Source: Vibrio tapetis subsp. tapetis
Lineage (GTDB): Bacteria; Pseudomonadota; Gammaproteobacteria; Enterobacterales; Vibrionaceae
DNA: 64,000 nt
Assembly (NCBI RefSeq): GCF_900233005.1
Contig: NZ_LT960611.1
Location: forward strand, 3,348,001 to 3,412,000
Direction: 5' to 3'
The position numbers were made by a program, and so were the translations under genes. The notes beneath the pieces are model-generated. The model did not search any database and had not been told where the DNA came from. It worked only from the letters and a program-made list of their open reading frames with translations. Of the stretch, positions 26,527 to 38,261 are shown piece after piece; position 1 is the stretch's first letter, and every line of letters begins with the position of its first letter.

Positions 26527-27677
26527 ACAATTACTTAGGCTATTCTGATGCTTGGCTATCTGAGAAGAATGGTATTCATACCGCTCAAGAAATTGAACAT
26601 CAGCCAAAGCTGTGGCGCAATCTAGCGACCCAATTAGAGCAAAACAAAACCGACATTGACGCGTTTCTCACGCCTATTTTTGCTAAAGATGGCTTACGTA
26701 TCGTACTTACTGGTGCAGGCACTTCTGCATTTGCTGGCGCGGCATTGGCTCCGTTCTTAAGTTCGAAAATTGGTTTTCACGTAGAAGCAGTAGCCACAAC
26801 AGACATCGTTTCTAACCCAGAGCAATATTTGGATCCGAGCCGCCCAACTCTGGTTGTGTCATTTGCACGCTCTGGCAACAGCCCTGAAAGTGTCGCTGCA
26901 GTGCAACTTGCCGATCAACTAGTCACAGATTGTTATCACCTATTCCTAACTTGTAATCCGGAAGGCGCACTAGCAATACACGCACAAGAAAGCGATAACG
27001 CCTTATGCGTCAACATGCCAGAAGGGTCTAACGACAAAAGCTTTGCCATGACCTCCAGCTTCACTTGCATGTTGATGTCGGCACTTCACCTCCTTTGCCC
27101 ACAACCAACCGAGAAATTTCAGCAGGCAGTAGCGCATATTGCCCGCCTATGCGAAAGCAAATTAACGCAATGGCAACAAGCAACCAAACAACTGGCGGCG
27201 CTCCCGTACCAACGTCTTATTGTTCTAGGTAGCGGCGGCTTTGCCGGTCTAGCTCAGGAAGCTTCGCTTAAGTCTCTGGAATTAAGTGCTGGCGTAGTGA
27301 CGACAAGTTTCGATTCATCTTTAGGCTTTCGCCATGGACCTAAGTTCTCTATCAATCCAGAAGCCTTAGTGGTTCAGTTCTTTTCTAGCGATGAATACAC
27401 CCGATTGTATGACCTCGACCTGTATCACGAACTACGCCAAGACGGCCAAGCAATGGGCTTAGTGGCGCTGACGGAGCAAGCGCTTGACGGCGAACACGTA
27501 TTCGAGCTGGGACACACAGGTCTTGATCAAGAGTGGTTATGTTTCCCATACATTATTTTTGCCCAAATGTTGGCATTCGAAAAATCGCTGCAACTGGGTT
27601 TTGGCCCTGACAACCCTTGTCCAAGCGGTGAGGTTAACCGTGTTGTTCAAGGCGTCACTATTCACCAATACCAATAA
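26523..27677 (+). CDS. agaS: Galactosamine-6-phosphate deaminase/isomerase AgaS
   Basis: The 384-residue protein has two SIS domains. The sugar-phosphate binding motifs are LTGAGTSAFAG (about residues 62-72) and SFARSGNSPESVAA (about 116-129). AgaS converts galactosamine-6-phosphate to tagatose-6-phosphate with loss of ammonia. It overlaps the aldolase-subunit gene by 4 bp. No gene for tagatose-6-phosphate kinase is in the cluster, so that step must be met by a kinase elsewhere. Confidence 0.92.
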   Translation: MNNYLGYSDAWLSEKNGIHTAQEIEHQPKLWRNLATQLEQNKTDIDAFLTPIFAKDGLRIVLTGAGTSAFAGAALAPFLSSKIGFHVEAVATTDIVSNPEQYLDPSRPTLVVSFARSGNSPESVAAVQLADQLVTDCYHLFLTCNPEGALAIHAQESDNALCVNMPEGSNDKSFAMTSSFTCMLMSALHLLCPQPTEKFQQAVAHIARLCESKLTQWQQATKQLAALPYQRLIVLGSGGFAGLAQEASLKSLELSAGVVTTSFDSSLGFRHGPKFSINPEALVVQFFSSDEYTRLYDLDLYHELRQDGQAMGLVALTEQALDGEHVFELGHTGLDQEWLCFPYIIFAQMLAFEKSLQLGFGPDNPCPSGEVNRVVQGVTIHQYQ

Positions 27678-27717
27678 TAACTCACTAAATTAACGTGTTT
27701 CAAATAAGGAAATCACC

Positions 27718-28191
27718 ATGCCGAATATTGTATTGAGCAGAATTGATGAACGCCTAGTCCATGGACAAGTTGGGGTGCAATGGGTTGGCTTTGCTGGCGC
27801 AAACATTGTGGTCGTAGCGAATGACGAAGTCGCACAAGACACCATCCAGCAAAACTTGATGGAAATGGTCTTGGCAGAAGGGATCGCCATTCGATTCTGG
27901 AGCATCCAAAAAACCATCGACACCATCAATAAAGCCGCAGACAGACAAAAAATTCTACTGGTCTGTAAGAGCCCGAAAGATTTCCGCCAGCTCGTTGCAG
28001 GCGGTGTACCGATTAAAAACATTAACGTTGGCAACATGCATTTTGCTGACGGTAAGAAACAGATTTCTAAAACGGTTTCTGTTAATGCGGAAGACGTGGA
28101 TGAATTCTCGCAACTAAAAGCACTGGGGGTCACCTGCTCGATACAAGGTGTGCCAACCGAAAGTGCAACTGACATCTTTACCCTACTTTAA
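27718..28191 (+). CDS. PTS IIB component, mannose family (AgaB/AgaV type)
   Basis: The 157-residue cytoplasmic phosphocarrier has the IIB-Man motif SRIDERLVHGQVG, with the phosphorylated histidine at residue 15. It passes phosphate from IIA to the incoming sugar. AAGGAAA lies just upstream. With the IIC, IID and IIA genes it makes a full transporter for N-acetylgalactosamine or galactosamine. The AgaB/AgaV choice cannot be made by eye. Confidence 0.93.
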   Translation: MPNIVLSRIDERLVHGQVGVQWVGFAGANIVVVANDEVAQDTIQQNLMEMVLAEGIAIRFWSIQKTIDTINKAADRQKILLVCKSPKDFRQLVAGGVPIKNINVGNMHFADGKKQISKTVSVNAEDVDEFSQLKALGVTCSIQGVPTESATDIFTLL

Positions 28192-28205
28192 AAAGGAACA
28201 AAGTT

Positions 28206-28982
28206 ATGGATATAGGATTTATGCAAGCAGCAATGCTCGGCATTCTTGCTTTCTTCGCTGGGTTAGACCTGTTTAACGGGTTAACCCACTTTCACCGCCC
28301 CGTGGTGTTAGGCCCGCTAGTGGGCTTAATCCTTGGTGATCTGCAAACCGGTATTTTGGTTGGTGGTACGTTAGAGCTGATTTGGATGGGCCTTGCCCCT
28401 CTTGCAGGAGCACAGCCACCAAACGTGATCATCGGCACCATAGTTGGTACCACATTCGCGATCACCACCAAAGTTGAGCCAAACGTCGCGGTTGGCGTGG
28501 CTGTCCCATTTGCTGTTGCGGTACAAATGGGCATTACTTTGCTGTTCTCGGCCATGTCTGCCGTGATGTCAAAATGTGATGAATACGCTGAGAATGCCGA
28601 CACAGATGGCATTGAGAAGATTAACTATTTTGCTCTGTCTGTTCTTGGGGTTTTCTACTTCTTATGTGCGTTCTTGCCAATTTACCTAGGCGCAGAACAC
28701 GCCGGCAACATTGTACAGACCTTACCAAAAGAACTCATAGATGGATTAGGTGTTGCGGGCGGCATCATGCCAGCGATTGGTTTTGCTGTTCTGATGAAAA
28801 TCATGATGAAGAACGTTTACATCCCTTACTTCATCTTAGGTTTCGTTGCAGCGGCATGGTTACAGCTACCCATTCTCGCTATCGCTTGTGCGGCAACGGC
28901 TATGGCTGTTATCGACTTCATGAGAAAAACCGAACCTGCACCTGTTACTGCACCAGCTGAGGACCTTGAAGATGGAATCTAA
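28206..28982 (+). CDS. PTS IIC component, mannose family (AgaC/AgaW type)
   Basis: The 258-residue integral membrane protein has several hydrophobic segments and the EIIC-Man motif LGDLQTGILVGGTLELIWMGL near residues 44-64. It forms the sugar channel together with IID. The C-terminus reads EDLEDGI; the last 11 bp overlap the start of the IID gene. Confidence 0.93.
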   Translation: MDIGFMQAAMLGILAFFAGLDLFNGLTHFHRPVVLGPLVGLILGDLQTGILVGGTLELIWMGLAPLAGAQPPNVIIGTIVGTTFAITTKVEPNVAVGVAVPFAVAVQMGITLLFSAMSAVMSKCDEYAENADTDGIEKINYFALSVLGVFYFLCAFLPIYLGAEHAGNIVQTLPKELIDGLGVAGGIMPAIGFAVLMKIMMKNVYIPYFILGFVAAAWLQLPILAIACAATAMAVIDFMRKTEPAPVTAPAEDLEDGI

Positions 28983-29856
28983 TGTAAGCAATGAAATTGA
29001 TGTTCGCCGCCTCAACACTGAAGTGCAGCCTGCTCCAGGTGTCTCTGATGACGAATACGAAAATAAGGAAGTCGGCGTTGAGTTGACTAAATCTGACATT
29101 AACCGCATGGCATGGCGTTCTCTGTTACTCCAAGCCTCGTTTAACTACGAAAGAATGCAAGCATCGGGTTGGCTCTACGGCATTTTACCTGCGTTGAAAA
29201 AGATTCACCCGAACAAAGCCGACTTAGCCAAGTCAATGAAAGGTCACATGGGGTTCTTTAATACGCACCCATTCCTAGTTACGTTCGTGATGGGCATTGT
29301 ACTGGCGATGGAAAGCTCTAAGCAGAACATCAACAGTATTCAAAGTACCAAGATTGCCGTTGGTGCCCCTATGGGCGGTATCGGTGATGCAATGTTCTGG
29401 CTAACGTTGCTTCCTATATGTGGTGGTATTGGCGCCGACCTTGCTCTTCAAGGTTCCATTATGGGCGCGGTGTTCTTCTTCGTACTGTTTAACGTTGTGC
29501 ACTTCGGGCTTCGCTTTGGTCTGGCTCACTATGCCTACCGTATGGGGGTATCGGCCATTCCGCTAATAAAAGCCAACACTAAGAAAGTCGGCCATGCCGC
29601 TTCTATCGTTGGTATGACGGTAATTGGAGCCTTGGTTGCCACGTATGTTCGCTTAGCAACCACAGCAGAGATCACCGCTGGTGATGCCGTCGTGAAACTG
29701 CAAGCCGACGTTATCGACAAACTGATGCCTGCGTTCTTGCCATTGGTCTACACCTTAGCGATGTACGCCTTGGTGAAACGTGGCTGGAGCCCACTTCGTC
29801 TGATTGTTATCACGATGACATTGGGTATTGCGGGTCGCTTTATGGGCTTCTTGTAA
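28972..29856 (+). CDS. PTS IID component, mannose family (AgaD/AgaE type)
   Basis: The 294-residue EIID protein has a charged N-terminal extension (about 40 residues). The family core starts at LTKSDINRMAWRSLLLQASFNYERMQ, and membrane segments lie towards the C-terminus. The ATG at 28972 follows GAGGA and overlaps the IIC stop. The frame also opens at a TTG two codons earlier. A hairpin (29887-29905) separates it from the IIA gene. Confidence 0.92.
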   Translation: MESNVSNEIDVRRLNTEVQPAPGVSDDEYENKEVGVELTKSDINRMAWRSLLLQASFNYERMQASGWLYGILPALKKIHPNKADLAKSMKGHMGFFNTHPFLVTFVMGIVLAMESSKQNINSIQSTKIAVGAPMGGIGDAMFWLTLLPICGGIGADLALQGSIMGAVFFFVLFNVVHFGLRFGLAHYAYRMGVSAIPLIKANTKKVGHAASIVGMTVIGALVATYVRLATTAEITAGDAVVKLQADVIDKLMPAFLPLVYTLAMYALVKRGWSPLRLIVITMTLGIAGRFMGFL

Positions 29857-29886
29857 GCCTGAACTCAACATTGTTTCAGTAGTAAT

Positions 29887-29905
29887 GGGGCTGATATCCA
29901 GCCCC
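29887..29905 (+). promoter_or_regulatory. Hairpin between IID and IIA genes
   Basis: GGGGCTG, loop ATATC, CAGCCCC. There is no T-run, so it is more likely an mRNA-stability element than a terminator. Confidence 0.55.
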
Positions 29906-29919
29906 TAAAAGGAATGAAT

Positions 29920-30343
29920 ATGATCGCAGTAATTTTATCAGGCCATGGTGGCTTTGCGAGCGGCATTGAGCAAGCGATTCACCAAGTGATTGGCGAACAA
30001 GAGCAGTTCAGAGCCATTGATTTTCCTGCAGAGATGACCACCCCGCAACTTGAAGCGGCGATGCGTACAGCCTTGTCTGACATTGATACGGGCGAAGGTG
30101 TGGTGTTTTTCACTGACTTGCTTGGTGGTACGCCTTTTAGAACCGCTTCATTACTGAGCCAACAACAAGACAAGATCGAAGTATTAACGGGAACCAACTT
30201 ACAAATGGTTGCTGAAATGCTGCTAGAACGAGATGAATTGTCATTAGTCGAATTTCGTAGTCAGGCACTGACTTGTGGGCACCGAGGCATGACAAGTCTT
30301 CATGATGAACTTAGCAAGTCCCATCAACAGGAAACCGTTGAAG

Positions 30344-30354
<11 letters not shown>
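29920..30354 (+). CDS. agaF: PTS IIA component, mannose family (AgaF)
   Basis: The 144-residue cytoplasmic phosphocarrier has the IIA-Man motif MIAVILSGHGGFASG, with the phosphorylated histidine at residue 9, and FTDLLGGTPFRTA further on. The second of two close ATGs (29920) is chosen because AAAAGGA lies about seven bases upstream, while it abuts the ATG at 29914. The last 11 bp overlap the deacetylase gene. Confidence 0.9.
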
Positions 30355-32384
<2,030 letters not shown>

Positions 32385-32417
32385 TTTCGATCACCTCCCC
32401 CCTATAGTTTGGTGACA

Positions 32418-32446
32418 ATGGGCAGCGCAAGCTGTCCATTTTTTTG
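32418..32446 (+). terminator. Terminator of the aga operon
   Basis: ATGGGCAGC, GCAA loop, GCTGTCCAT with one G-U pair, then TTTTTTT. It lies 33 bp after the kbaY stop. Confidence 0.85.
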
Positions 32447-32474
32447 CTCTTAACCTGAAATCCATTTAGACAAT

Positions 32475-32503
32475 AAAAAAGGTCAGCATAATGCTGACCT
32501 TTA
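32475..32503 (-). terminator. Terminator of the small leftward gene
   Basis: AAAGGTCAGCAT/ATGCTGACCTTT stem with a TTTTTT run on the minus strand, 36 bp after the stop of the gene at 32540-32824. Confidence 0.85.
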
Positions 32504-32539
32504 AATATCTTTGCGTAAACGCATTTTGTTCTTTCATAC

Positions 32540-32824
32540 TTATCGATTTTCGATAAACGCCTTTAGCTCTTCTGCAGAGATGCCTTTTTCGGCTAACTCA
32601 TCAGCAATGCTTTGGACTTGCTCACCTTTACGAGATTCGATGACTTTTTGAAACTGATAAACGATATCTCGCAAATTAGCCAAAGGCACCTGTTTCGCCG
32701 CACTACGAATTCGCTCTTCGCTTTGGTTACCAAGCTCCTGAAGTAATTTACCAAACATTACTTTTTCTGGAGACTCTTCTAGCTGCTCTAGCCTTTTCGC
32801 CATTTCATAAGTCGTCAAAGACAT
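32540..32824 (-). CDS. Small protein of unknown function, 94 residues
   Basis: I do not recognise this protein. It is hydrophilic and almost certainly helical: MSLTTYEMAKRLEQL, then long charged helices and a C-terminal KGISAEELKAFIEN motif. There are no cysteines, no membrane segments and no signal peptide. Size and charge pattern could suit a small nucleoid-associated or protein-binding helical bundle. The C-terminal motif loosely recalls H-NS-like sequences but is not enough to assign it. It has its own terminator and stands alone between the aga operon and the exporter gene, so it is likely a real gene. Confidence 0.7.
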   Translation of the reverse strand: MSLTTYEMAKRLEQLEESPEKVMFGKLLQELGNQSEERIRSAAKQVPLANLRDIVYQFQKVIESRKGEQVQSIADELAEKGISAEELKAFIENR

Positions 32825-32925
32825 GGTTGTAGTATTCGCTTAATTTAAGGGAGATAAGGAGACAATAATACACCTCTTTATGCGAATGGAAAACAACCAA
32901 TATTACTTTGTACTTAAGTTAGATT

Positions 32926-34113
32926 TTAAGCGATCGATTCGCTATGCCAACGCTTTCCTAATTGACTCAATAAAACGATGAGCCCTGGAGCGAGTAACCA
33001 CATATGCAGAGCTATCATTACATGTGGAGTAAAATCCAGTCTTTGCATTGTACCAACAATCAGACCCGCACCACTCATTTGGAAAAGCCCCAACAACGCA
33101 GCAGCAGTACCAGCTTTATCACCAAATGGCGCCAAGGCTTTGCCAGCCGCTCCACCCATAATAAAAGCAAAGCCAACAGAGGAAAGGAAAATAGGTACCA
33201 TAAATGCCCAGGCTGTTTGAGAGCCCATCAAAGCCAGCATCAAAGTCCCTGAGAACAATAATGACACAATCCCGACCAATAACATTTTGTGGGTGCCAAA
33301 CTTGTCCATCAATCTTGGAGCGATTAGGCAACTAACGATATTAACCACAGCATTAACGCCAAACCAAAATGTAAAGGCGTTCATATCTAAACCAAGATCC
33401 CCCATTAAGACGACAGGTGCAGACGTAACATACGCCAGAATCACAGCCATGCCTAACATGCACAGTGACGCATGAAAAACGAAGCTAGGGTGTTGCAATA
33501 CCTGCCAGTAGCGCTGGGGTTTAAACAAGGCTTCCTTTGAGGGCGCTGGGTTCGTTTCCTTCATACCCATCATTAAAACAATACCAACGATGAGAGCAAA
33601 ACCGCCCATGAAACTAAAGTTACTGCGCCAGCCAAACTGCTGAGTTAGCCAAGCCCCTAAGATTGGAGCTAAAGCAGGAATGAAGCAAATCGCCCCATTA
33701 AGGTAACTGATCATTTTGCCACTTTTTTTCGGGCCAAATAGATCGCGAACTGTCGCAAAGGCTGCTACCGATGTTGCACATGCACCGAGGCCTTGTAGCA
33801 GTCTGGCAATGAGCATCCATTCAATAGATTGAGCGGCCCACGCCAAGCAAGCACTCAATCCATAGATGACCACGCCACCCAATGCAACAGTTCGACGTCC
33901 GTAACGGTCTGCCATTGGGCCAGCAAAGAGTTGCCCTATACCCATAGCAAACAAGAACCATGTAATTGTATCCTGAGCCAACGTATGTTCCACGTGAAAC
34001 GCCTGTGCCATGGTAGGCAATGCTGGCAAGTAAATATCGATCGCCAACGGGCTAAACAGTACAAGTAGCACCAATAAGGTAAGCTGGAGTTTAGTAGGGT
34101 TCGTGGTTTGCAT
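32926..34113 (-). CDS. Bcr/CflA-type MFS drug exporter
   Basis: The 395-residue protein has about twelve membrane segments. The MFS motif GPMADRYGRRTVAL (about residues 64-77) and LLQGLGACATSVAAFATVRD (about 104-123) are typical of the Bcr/CflA group that exports bicyclomycin, chloramphenicol and similar compounds. It is divergent from a LysR-family gene across 113 bp, which suggests local control. A parS-like sequence lies inside the gene at 33986-34001. Confidence 0.9.
   Translation of the reverse strand: MQTTNPTKLQLTLLVLLVLFSPLAIDIYLPALPTMAQAFHVEHTLAQDTITWFLFAMGIGQLFAGPMADRYGRRTVALGGVVIYGLSACLAWAAQSIEWMLIARLLQGLGACATSVAAFATVRDLFGPKKSGKMISYLNGAICFIPALAPILGAWLTQQFGWRSNFSFMGGFALIVGIVLMMGMKETNPAPSKEALFKPQRYWQVLQHPSFVFHASLCMLGMAVILAYVTSAPVVLMGDLGLDMNAFTFWFGVNAVVNIVSCLIAPRLMDKFGTHKMLLVGIVSLLFSGTLMLALMGSQTAWAFMVPIFLSSVGFAFIMGGAAGKALAPFGDKAGTAAALLGLFQMSGAGLIVGTMQRLDFTPHVMIALHMWLLAPGLIVLLSQLGKRWHSESIA
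33986..34001. promoter_or_regulatory. parS: parS-like ParB-binding site 1 (one-base variant)
   Basis: TGTTCCACGTGAAACG fits the degenerate parS consensus NGTTNCACGTGAAACN. It lies inside the exporter gene. Together with the two perfect sites at 37119 and 40730 it forms a cluster of three on 6.8 kb. Confidence 0.7.
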
Positions 34114-34226
34114 AATGGCTCTATTAATTTCTGGATGACATATCTCTGTCGCAGAGTTTATGATGAAGACAACATGAATGGAAATGGCATATCCTCATCC
34201 CAGATATTCCAAATAGGAATTTCACA

Positions 34227-35180
34227 ATGAATATCGAGCAACTTGGTCGAATTGACCTCAATTTATTGGTTTGTCTTAATGTCTTAATTGAAGAGCTAAA
34301 CGTAACGAGAACCGCATCTCGCCTTTGCTTAACGCAATCTGCCGTCAGTAAATCACTAGCAAAGCTGAGAGAGCAGTTTGACGACCCTCTTTTCTATCGC
34401 ACATCTCATGGATTAAAGCCCAGCCCAAAGTGTTTATACCTTAAGCCGAAACTGGAAGCCTTAATCTATCAACTCGAATCCATCACTCAACCTGAAGCTT
34501 TTGATCCAGAAACATCAACACGTCGGGTTCACATCGCTTTAGTCGAAAGTGTTTACCCCCTGATTTTGCCTCACTTTCTGCCTGATATATTTCATCAAGC
34601 ACCGAGATTAAAAATCAACACTCACAGCTGGTCTTTAGAAACATTTAAACAGCTTCAATCAGGTGAGATGGATTTAGGTATTACTGGCAAAGACATTAAC
34701 CTGAACGATGCCGCGATGACGATGCTACCGCCTAAGGACATATGCTGGCAGGAGATCTATCGCGATGTTCAGGTTTGCCTCGTCCGCAAAGGGCACCCAA
34801 TCCTTGCCAAACCATGGGATCTCAACGCCTATCTAGCCGAAAGGCATGTGCAAGTCCGTTGCGACGGTAACGACCGCTGGTTACTGGACTTCCGATTAGC
34901 AGATGTAGGGCTTGAGCGTGACATCGCAATGTATGTACCTGACTTTAACAGCGCCGCTAATCTGTGCTCGTATACAGACTTTATCTTTACTGCACCACGA
35001 CACTTTTGCCGCTACATAGAGCAGTTCTTAGATCTTGTGGTTGTGCCGTTACCAACCGATCTTCCGCCAATGGCTTACACGCTGTTTTGGCACAAGGACA
35101 GGGACCAAGATCCAGCCTTAACGTGGATACGAGAACTAATAAAAGAAAAGACTAACCACTTGAGCCAAGAACCGCTATAA
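34227..35180 (+). CDS. LysR-family regulator
   Basis: The 317-residue protein has an N-terminal helix-turn-helix (LNVTRTASRLCLTQSAVSKSLAKLREQF, about residues 24-51) and a LysR substrate-binding domain starting near residue 92 (RRVHIALVESVYPLILPHFL). It is divergently placed to the Bcr-type exporter and may control it. The inducer is unknown. Confidence 0.9.
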   Translation: MNIEQLGRIDLNLLVCLNVLIEELNVTRTASRLCLTQSAVSKSLAKLREQFDDPLFYRTSHGLKPSPKCLYLKPKLEALIYQLESITQPEAFDPETSTRRVHIALVESVYPLILPHFLPDIFHQAPRLKINTHSWSLETFKQLQSGEMDLGITGKDINLNDAAMTMLPPKDICWQEIYRDVQVCLVRKGHPILAKPWDLNAYLAERHVQVRCDGNDRWLLDFRLADVGLERDIAMYVPDFNSAANLCSYTDFIFTAPRHFCRYIEQFLDLVVVPLPTDLPPMAYTLFWHKDRDQDPALTWIRELIKEKTNHLSQEPL

Positions 35181-35270
35181 ATCCATTGCGAGTACGAAAA
35201 AAAAGCGCTAGCTTGTACGCAGTCCAACCACAGAGTTCGGATGTACAACACTAATAAGGACAGTAATCAC

Positions 35271-37067
35271 ATGCACAGTACTATTACACAAAAGGTTGAA
35301 TCCCTTAGAAATTGGCTTATTGAAAATCAATACGACGCATTAATCATTCCTCATGAAGACGAGTTTTTAGGTGAGTACATCCCGGCTCATAATGAACGGC
35401 TTCACTGGGCGACAGGTTTTACGGGTTCAGCAGGTGCTGCGGTCATTACTCAAGATCGCGCAGCCATATTTGTTGATGGTCGCTATACTGTGCAGGTAAC
35501 AAAACAAGTTCCAAGTGAGACATTCGAATACTGCCACCTAATTGAAAACCCACCGATTGACTGGATTTGCAGTGAATTAAAGCAAGGTGCCAAAGTAGCG
35601 GTTGACGCACGAATGCACTCAGCTAATTGGCTTAGCAACAGCCAACAGAAGCTGACCGATAAAGGCGAGCTTTGTATCCTTGGTAGTAACCCTATTGATG
35701 TTCTTTGGCATGACCGTCCTGAAGCCAAATTTACTGACGCTTCTTTGATGAGTGAGGAAAAATCTGGGCTTTCAAGTACCGCCAAGCGACATCAAATTGC
35801 CAAAGAGCTGATCGAGCGAAAAGCCGATGCTGCTTTACTGACTCAGCTCGATTCTATTTGTTGGTTGTTGAATGTCCGAGGCTTAGACGTTTCAAGACTT
35901 CCTGTACTGCTATCCCACGCCATCATCTACAACACGGGTAATGTCGACTTCTTTATTGATTCAACCCGACTGCCTGCTGAATTCGACCAGCACGTTGGTA
36001 ATGGTGTTTCAGTCTTCGCTCCTTCTGAACTAGAAGCACGACTGACCACAATGACCGGCAAGCAAGTACTTGTTGACCCCGCTACCAACAACGCGTGGTT
36101 CACATTAGTTCTACAAAATTCCGGCGCCGAATTGATTGAAGCGGCCGACCCATGTTTGTTAATCAAAGCGGCTAAAAACCCAGTAGAATTAGCGGGAATG
36201 AAAGCTTGTCATATCCGTGATGGTGCTGCGATGACTAAGTTCTTGTCGTGGCTAGACAGTGAAGTTGATAACGGCAAGCTGCACAACGAAGCACATCTCT
36301 CAGACACGCTTCAAGGGTTCAGAGAAGAAGATCCTACGTTAGTAGACTTAAGTTTTGATACTATTTCAGCTGCTGGCGGTAACGCTGCAATGTGTCATTA
36401 CAATCACAATGACCAACCTCAACCAGGTCAGCTTTCATTGAATAGCCTCTACCTTGTCGATTCAGGCGGCCAGTACCCTGATGGTACAACGGATATCACC
36501 CGTACCATCGCTATTGGTCAACCTAGTGATGATATGAAGCAGCAGTTTACCTTGGTTCTTAAAGGTCACATTGGCCTGACTACTGCGTTGTTCCCTAAAG
36601 GCACAACCGGCCATCAGCTTGATGTACTCGCCCGTCAGCCTCTATGGTCACAAGGCTATAATTACGATCACGGCACTGGCCATGGTGTGGGTCACTTCCT
36701 CAGTGTTCACGAAGGGCCACAACGAATTGCTCCCGCAGTGAATACGGTCGCGCTACTTGAAGGCATGGTTCTTTCTAATGAGCCTGGCTACTATCGCGCA
36801 GATGCATTTGGTATCCGAATTGAAAACTTGGAAATCGTAAAAGAAGTGGCGACTAACGGCGATATGTCGATGCTTGGTTTTGAGTCTTTAACTCGTTGCC
36901 CGATTGATAAGCGTTGTATCAACGTTAACATGCTAACTCGACCAGAGTTGGAATGGCTAAATAACTATCACCAGAAGGTATGGGATGAAGTCAGCCCACT
37001 TGTCTCAGGTGAATCACTGACCTGGCTTAAGCAAGCTACATACGCGTTAGGTTACCCTGAAGCATAG
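35271..37067 (+). CDS. Xaa-Pro aminopeptidase, M24B (aminopeptidase P)
   Basis: The 598-residue protein has the three-domain form seen in larger aminopeptidase P enzymes. Two creatinase-like N-terminal domains precede the M24 pita-bread domain. Metal ligands are visible in LVDSGGQYPDGTTDITRT (two aspartates), GTGHGVGHFLSVHEGP (histidine), LSNEPGYY and RIENLEIV (glutamates). It removes an N-terminal residue ahead of proline. The ATG at 35271 is preferred because AAGGA lies about ten bases upstream; a start at 35241 is possible. It is a cytosolic enzyme in a single-gene unit with a terminator. Confidence 0.9.
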   Translation: MHSTITQKVESLRNWLIENQYDALIIPHEDEFLGEYIPAHNERLHWATGFTGSAGAAVITQDRAAIFVDGRYTVQVTKQVPSETFEYCHLIENPPIDWICSELKQGAKVAVDARMHSANWLSNSQQKLTDKGELCILGSNPIDVLWHDRPEAKFTDASLMSEEKSGLSSTAKRHQIAKELIERKADAALLTQLDSICWLLNVRGLDVSRLPVLLSHAIIYNTGNVDFFIDSTRLPAEFDQHVGNGVSVFAPSELEARLTTMTGKQVLVDPATNNAWFTLVLQNSGAELIEAADPCLLIKAAKNPVELAGMKACHIRDGAAMTKFLSWLDSEVDNGKLHNEAHLSDTLQGFREEDPTLVDLSFDTISAAGGNAAMCHYNHNDQPQPGQLSLNSLYLVDSGGQYPDGTTDITRTIAIGQPSDDMKQQFTLVLKGHIGLTTALFPKGTTGHQLDVLARQPLWSQGYNYDHGTGHGVGHFLSVHEGPQRIAPAVNTVALLEGMVLSNEPGYYRADAFGIRIENLEIVKEVATNGDMSMLGFESLTRCPIDKRCINVNMLTRPELEWLNNYHQKVWDEVSPLVSGESLTWLKQATYALGYPEA

Positions 37068-37092
37068 AGCCCCAATAGTTCCTAGCTAAAAC

Positions 37093-37120
37093 AAAGCCAC
37101 TCTCTTGAGTGGCTTTTTTG
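37093..37120. terminator. Terminator between aminopeptidase P and thi operon
   Basis: AAAGCCACTC, TCTT loop, GAGTGGCTTTTTTG. It is bounded directly by a parS site, whose first two bases are the last two of this hairpin region. It lies between convergent transcripts. Confidence 0.85.
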
Positions 37121-37134
37121 TTTCACGTGAAACA
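37119..37134. promoter_or_regulatory. parS: parS site 2 (perfect)
   Basis: TGTTTCACGTGAAACA is the full 16-bp bacterial parS consensus, here between two convergent genes. It is a binding site for the chromosomal partition protein ParB. Confidence 0.88.
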
Positions 37135-37145
37135 GGAAAACGACG

Positions 37146-38258
37146 TTAACCTGAATAGGCGCTATGCCAGTCCTTCCATACGGGTTCAAAGCCACGGCTC
37201 CGAATCGCATCTGCCACACTTGAGGCACTGCGTTCGTCACTAATAGCAAACTGCTCCAAAGCCTCACTGGGTGTCGCATAACCACCCGGTTGGGTTTGAG
37301 ATGCTGCAGAGATCGTTGTTACCCCTAATGGCAGTACGTTATCCCTAAAGCTTTCTGACTCCCGAGTAGATAGAGACAACTCAACTTCAGGGTTAAGTAA
37401 TCGGTATGCACAGATAAGCTGAACCAATTGCTTATCACTCATTACTGACTTAGGTTCAATCGAACCTTCACACGGCCTTATTCGAGGAAACGAAATTGAA
37501 TATCGTGTACGCCAGTATGTCTGCTCTAGATAGGATAGATGACTTGCGACATAGAAACAGTCGGTACGCCACTCTTCCAAACCTATCAATGCACCAATCC
37601 CAATCTTGTCGATACCTGCTTTTGCCAACCGATCTGGTGTATCCAGCCTATAATCAAAATCTGTCTTATTGCCACGTAAATGATGTTTTGCATAGGTCGA
37701 TGGGTGGTAGGTTTCTTGATAAACCATCACCGCATCTAAACCCAGTGTTTTTAGTTCCTGATAACACTCTTGGTCTAGTGGTTGAACTTCCATAGAAAGA
37801 TAACTGAACTGGCTTTTAATCATTGGCAAAACTTGCCTAAAATAATTCATACCTACTTTCGTTTCGTGCTCACCCGTAACCAATAATAGGTTGTCAAAAT
37901 TCATCTTCTTTATTGCAGCTAACTCTGGCTCAATTTCGTCTGGATTAAGGGTTTTCCGTTTGATCTTGTTCTCCATCGAAAACCCGCAATAGGTACAGGC
38001 GTTGGCACACAGATTAGAGAGATACAAAGGAATATACATTGAGATAGTATGACCAAATCTCTGCCGAGTAGTCAGCATAGATCGTTGTGCCATCTGCTCT
38101 AAGTAAGGTTCCGCAGCAGGAGAAATCAGCGCCTTGAAATCTTCTAAATCCAATTTGCTTTTCGCCAAAGCTCGTTCCACATCCCTAGCGTTCTTGCTAT
38201 AAATTGAGAGCGTAATGCTGTCCCAATCCATTTCCTTAAACTGCTCAACAAAACTCAT
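37146..38258 (-). CDS. thiH: 2-iminoacetate synthase ThiH
   Basis: This 370-residue radical-SAM enzyme has the iron-sulphur motif CANACTYC (cysteines at 84, 88 and 91). It splits tyrosine to give dehydroglycine for thiazole formation. It is the last gene of the thi operon, 3 bp after thiG. The C-terminal HSAYSG ends shortly before the parS site. Confidence 0.95.
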   Translation of the reverse strand: MSFVEQFKEMDWDSITLSIYSKNARDVERALAKSKLDLEDFKALISPAAEPYLEQMAQRSMLTTRQRFGHTISMYIPLYLSNLCANACTYCGFSMENKIKRKTLNPDEIEPELAAIKKMNFDNLLLVTGEHETKVGMNYFRQVLPMIKSQFSYLSMEVQPLDQECYQELKTLGLDAVMVYQETYHPSTYAKHHLRGNKTDFDYRLDTPDRLAKAGIDKIGIGALIGLEEWRTDCFYVASHLSYLEQTYWRTRYSISFPRIRPCEGSIEPKSVMSDKQLVQLICAYRLLNPEVELSLSTRESESFRDNVLPLGVTTISAASQTQPGGYATPSEALEQFAISDERSASSVADAIRSRGFEPVWKDWHSAYSG

Positions 38259-38261
38259 GAC

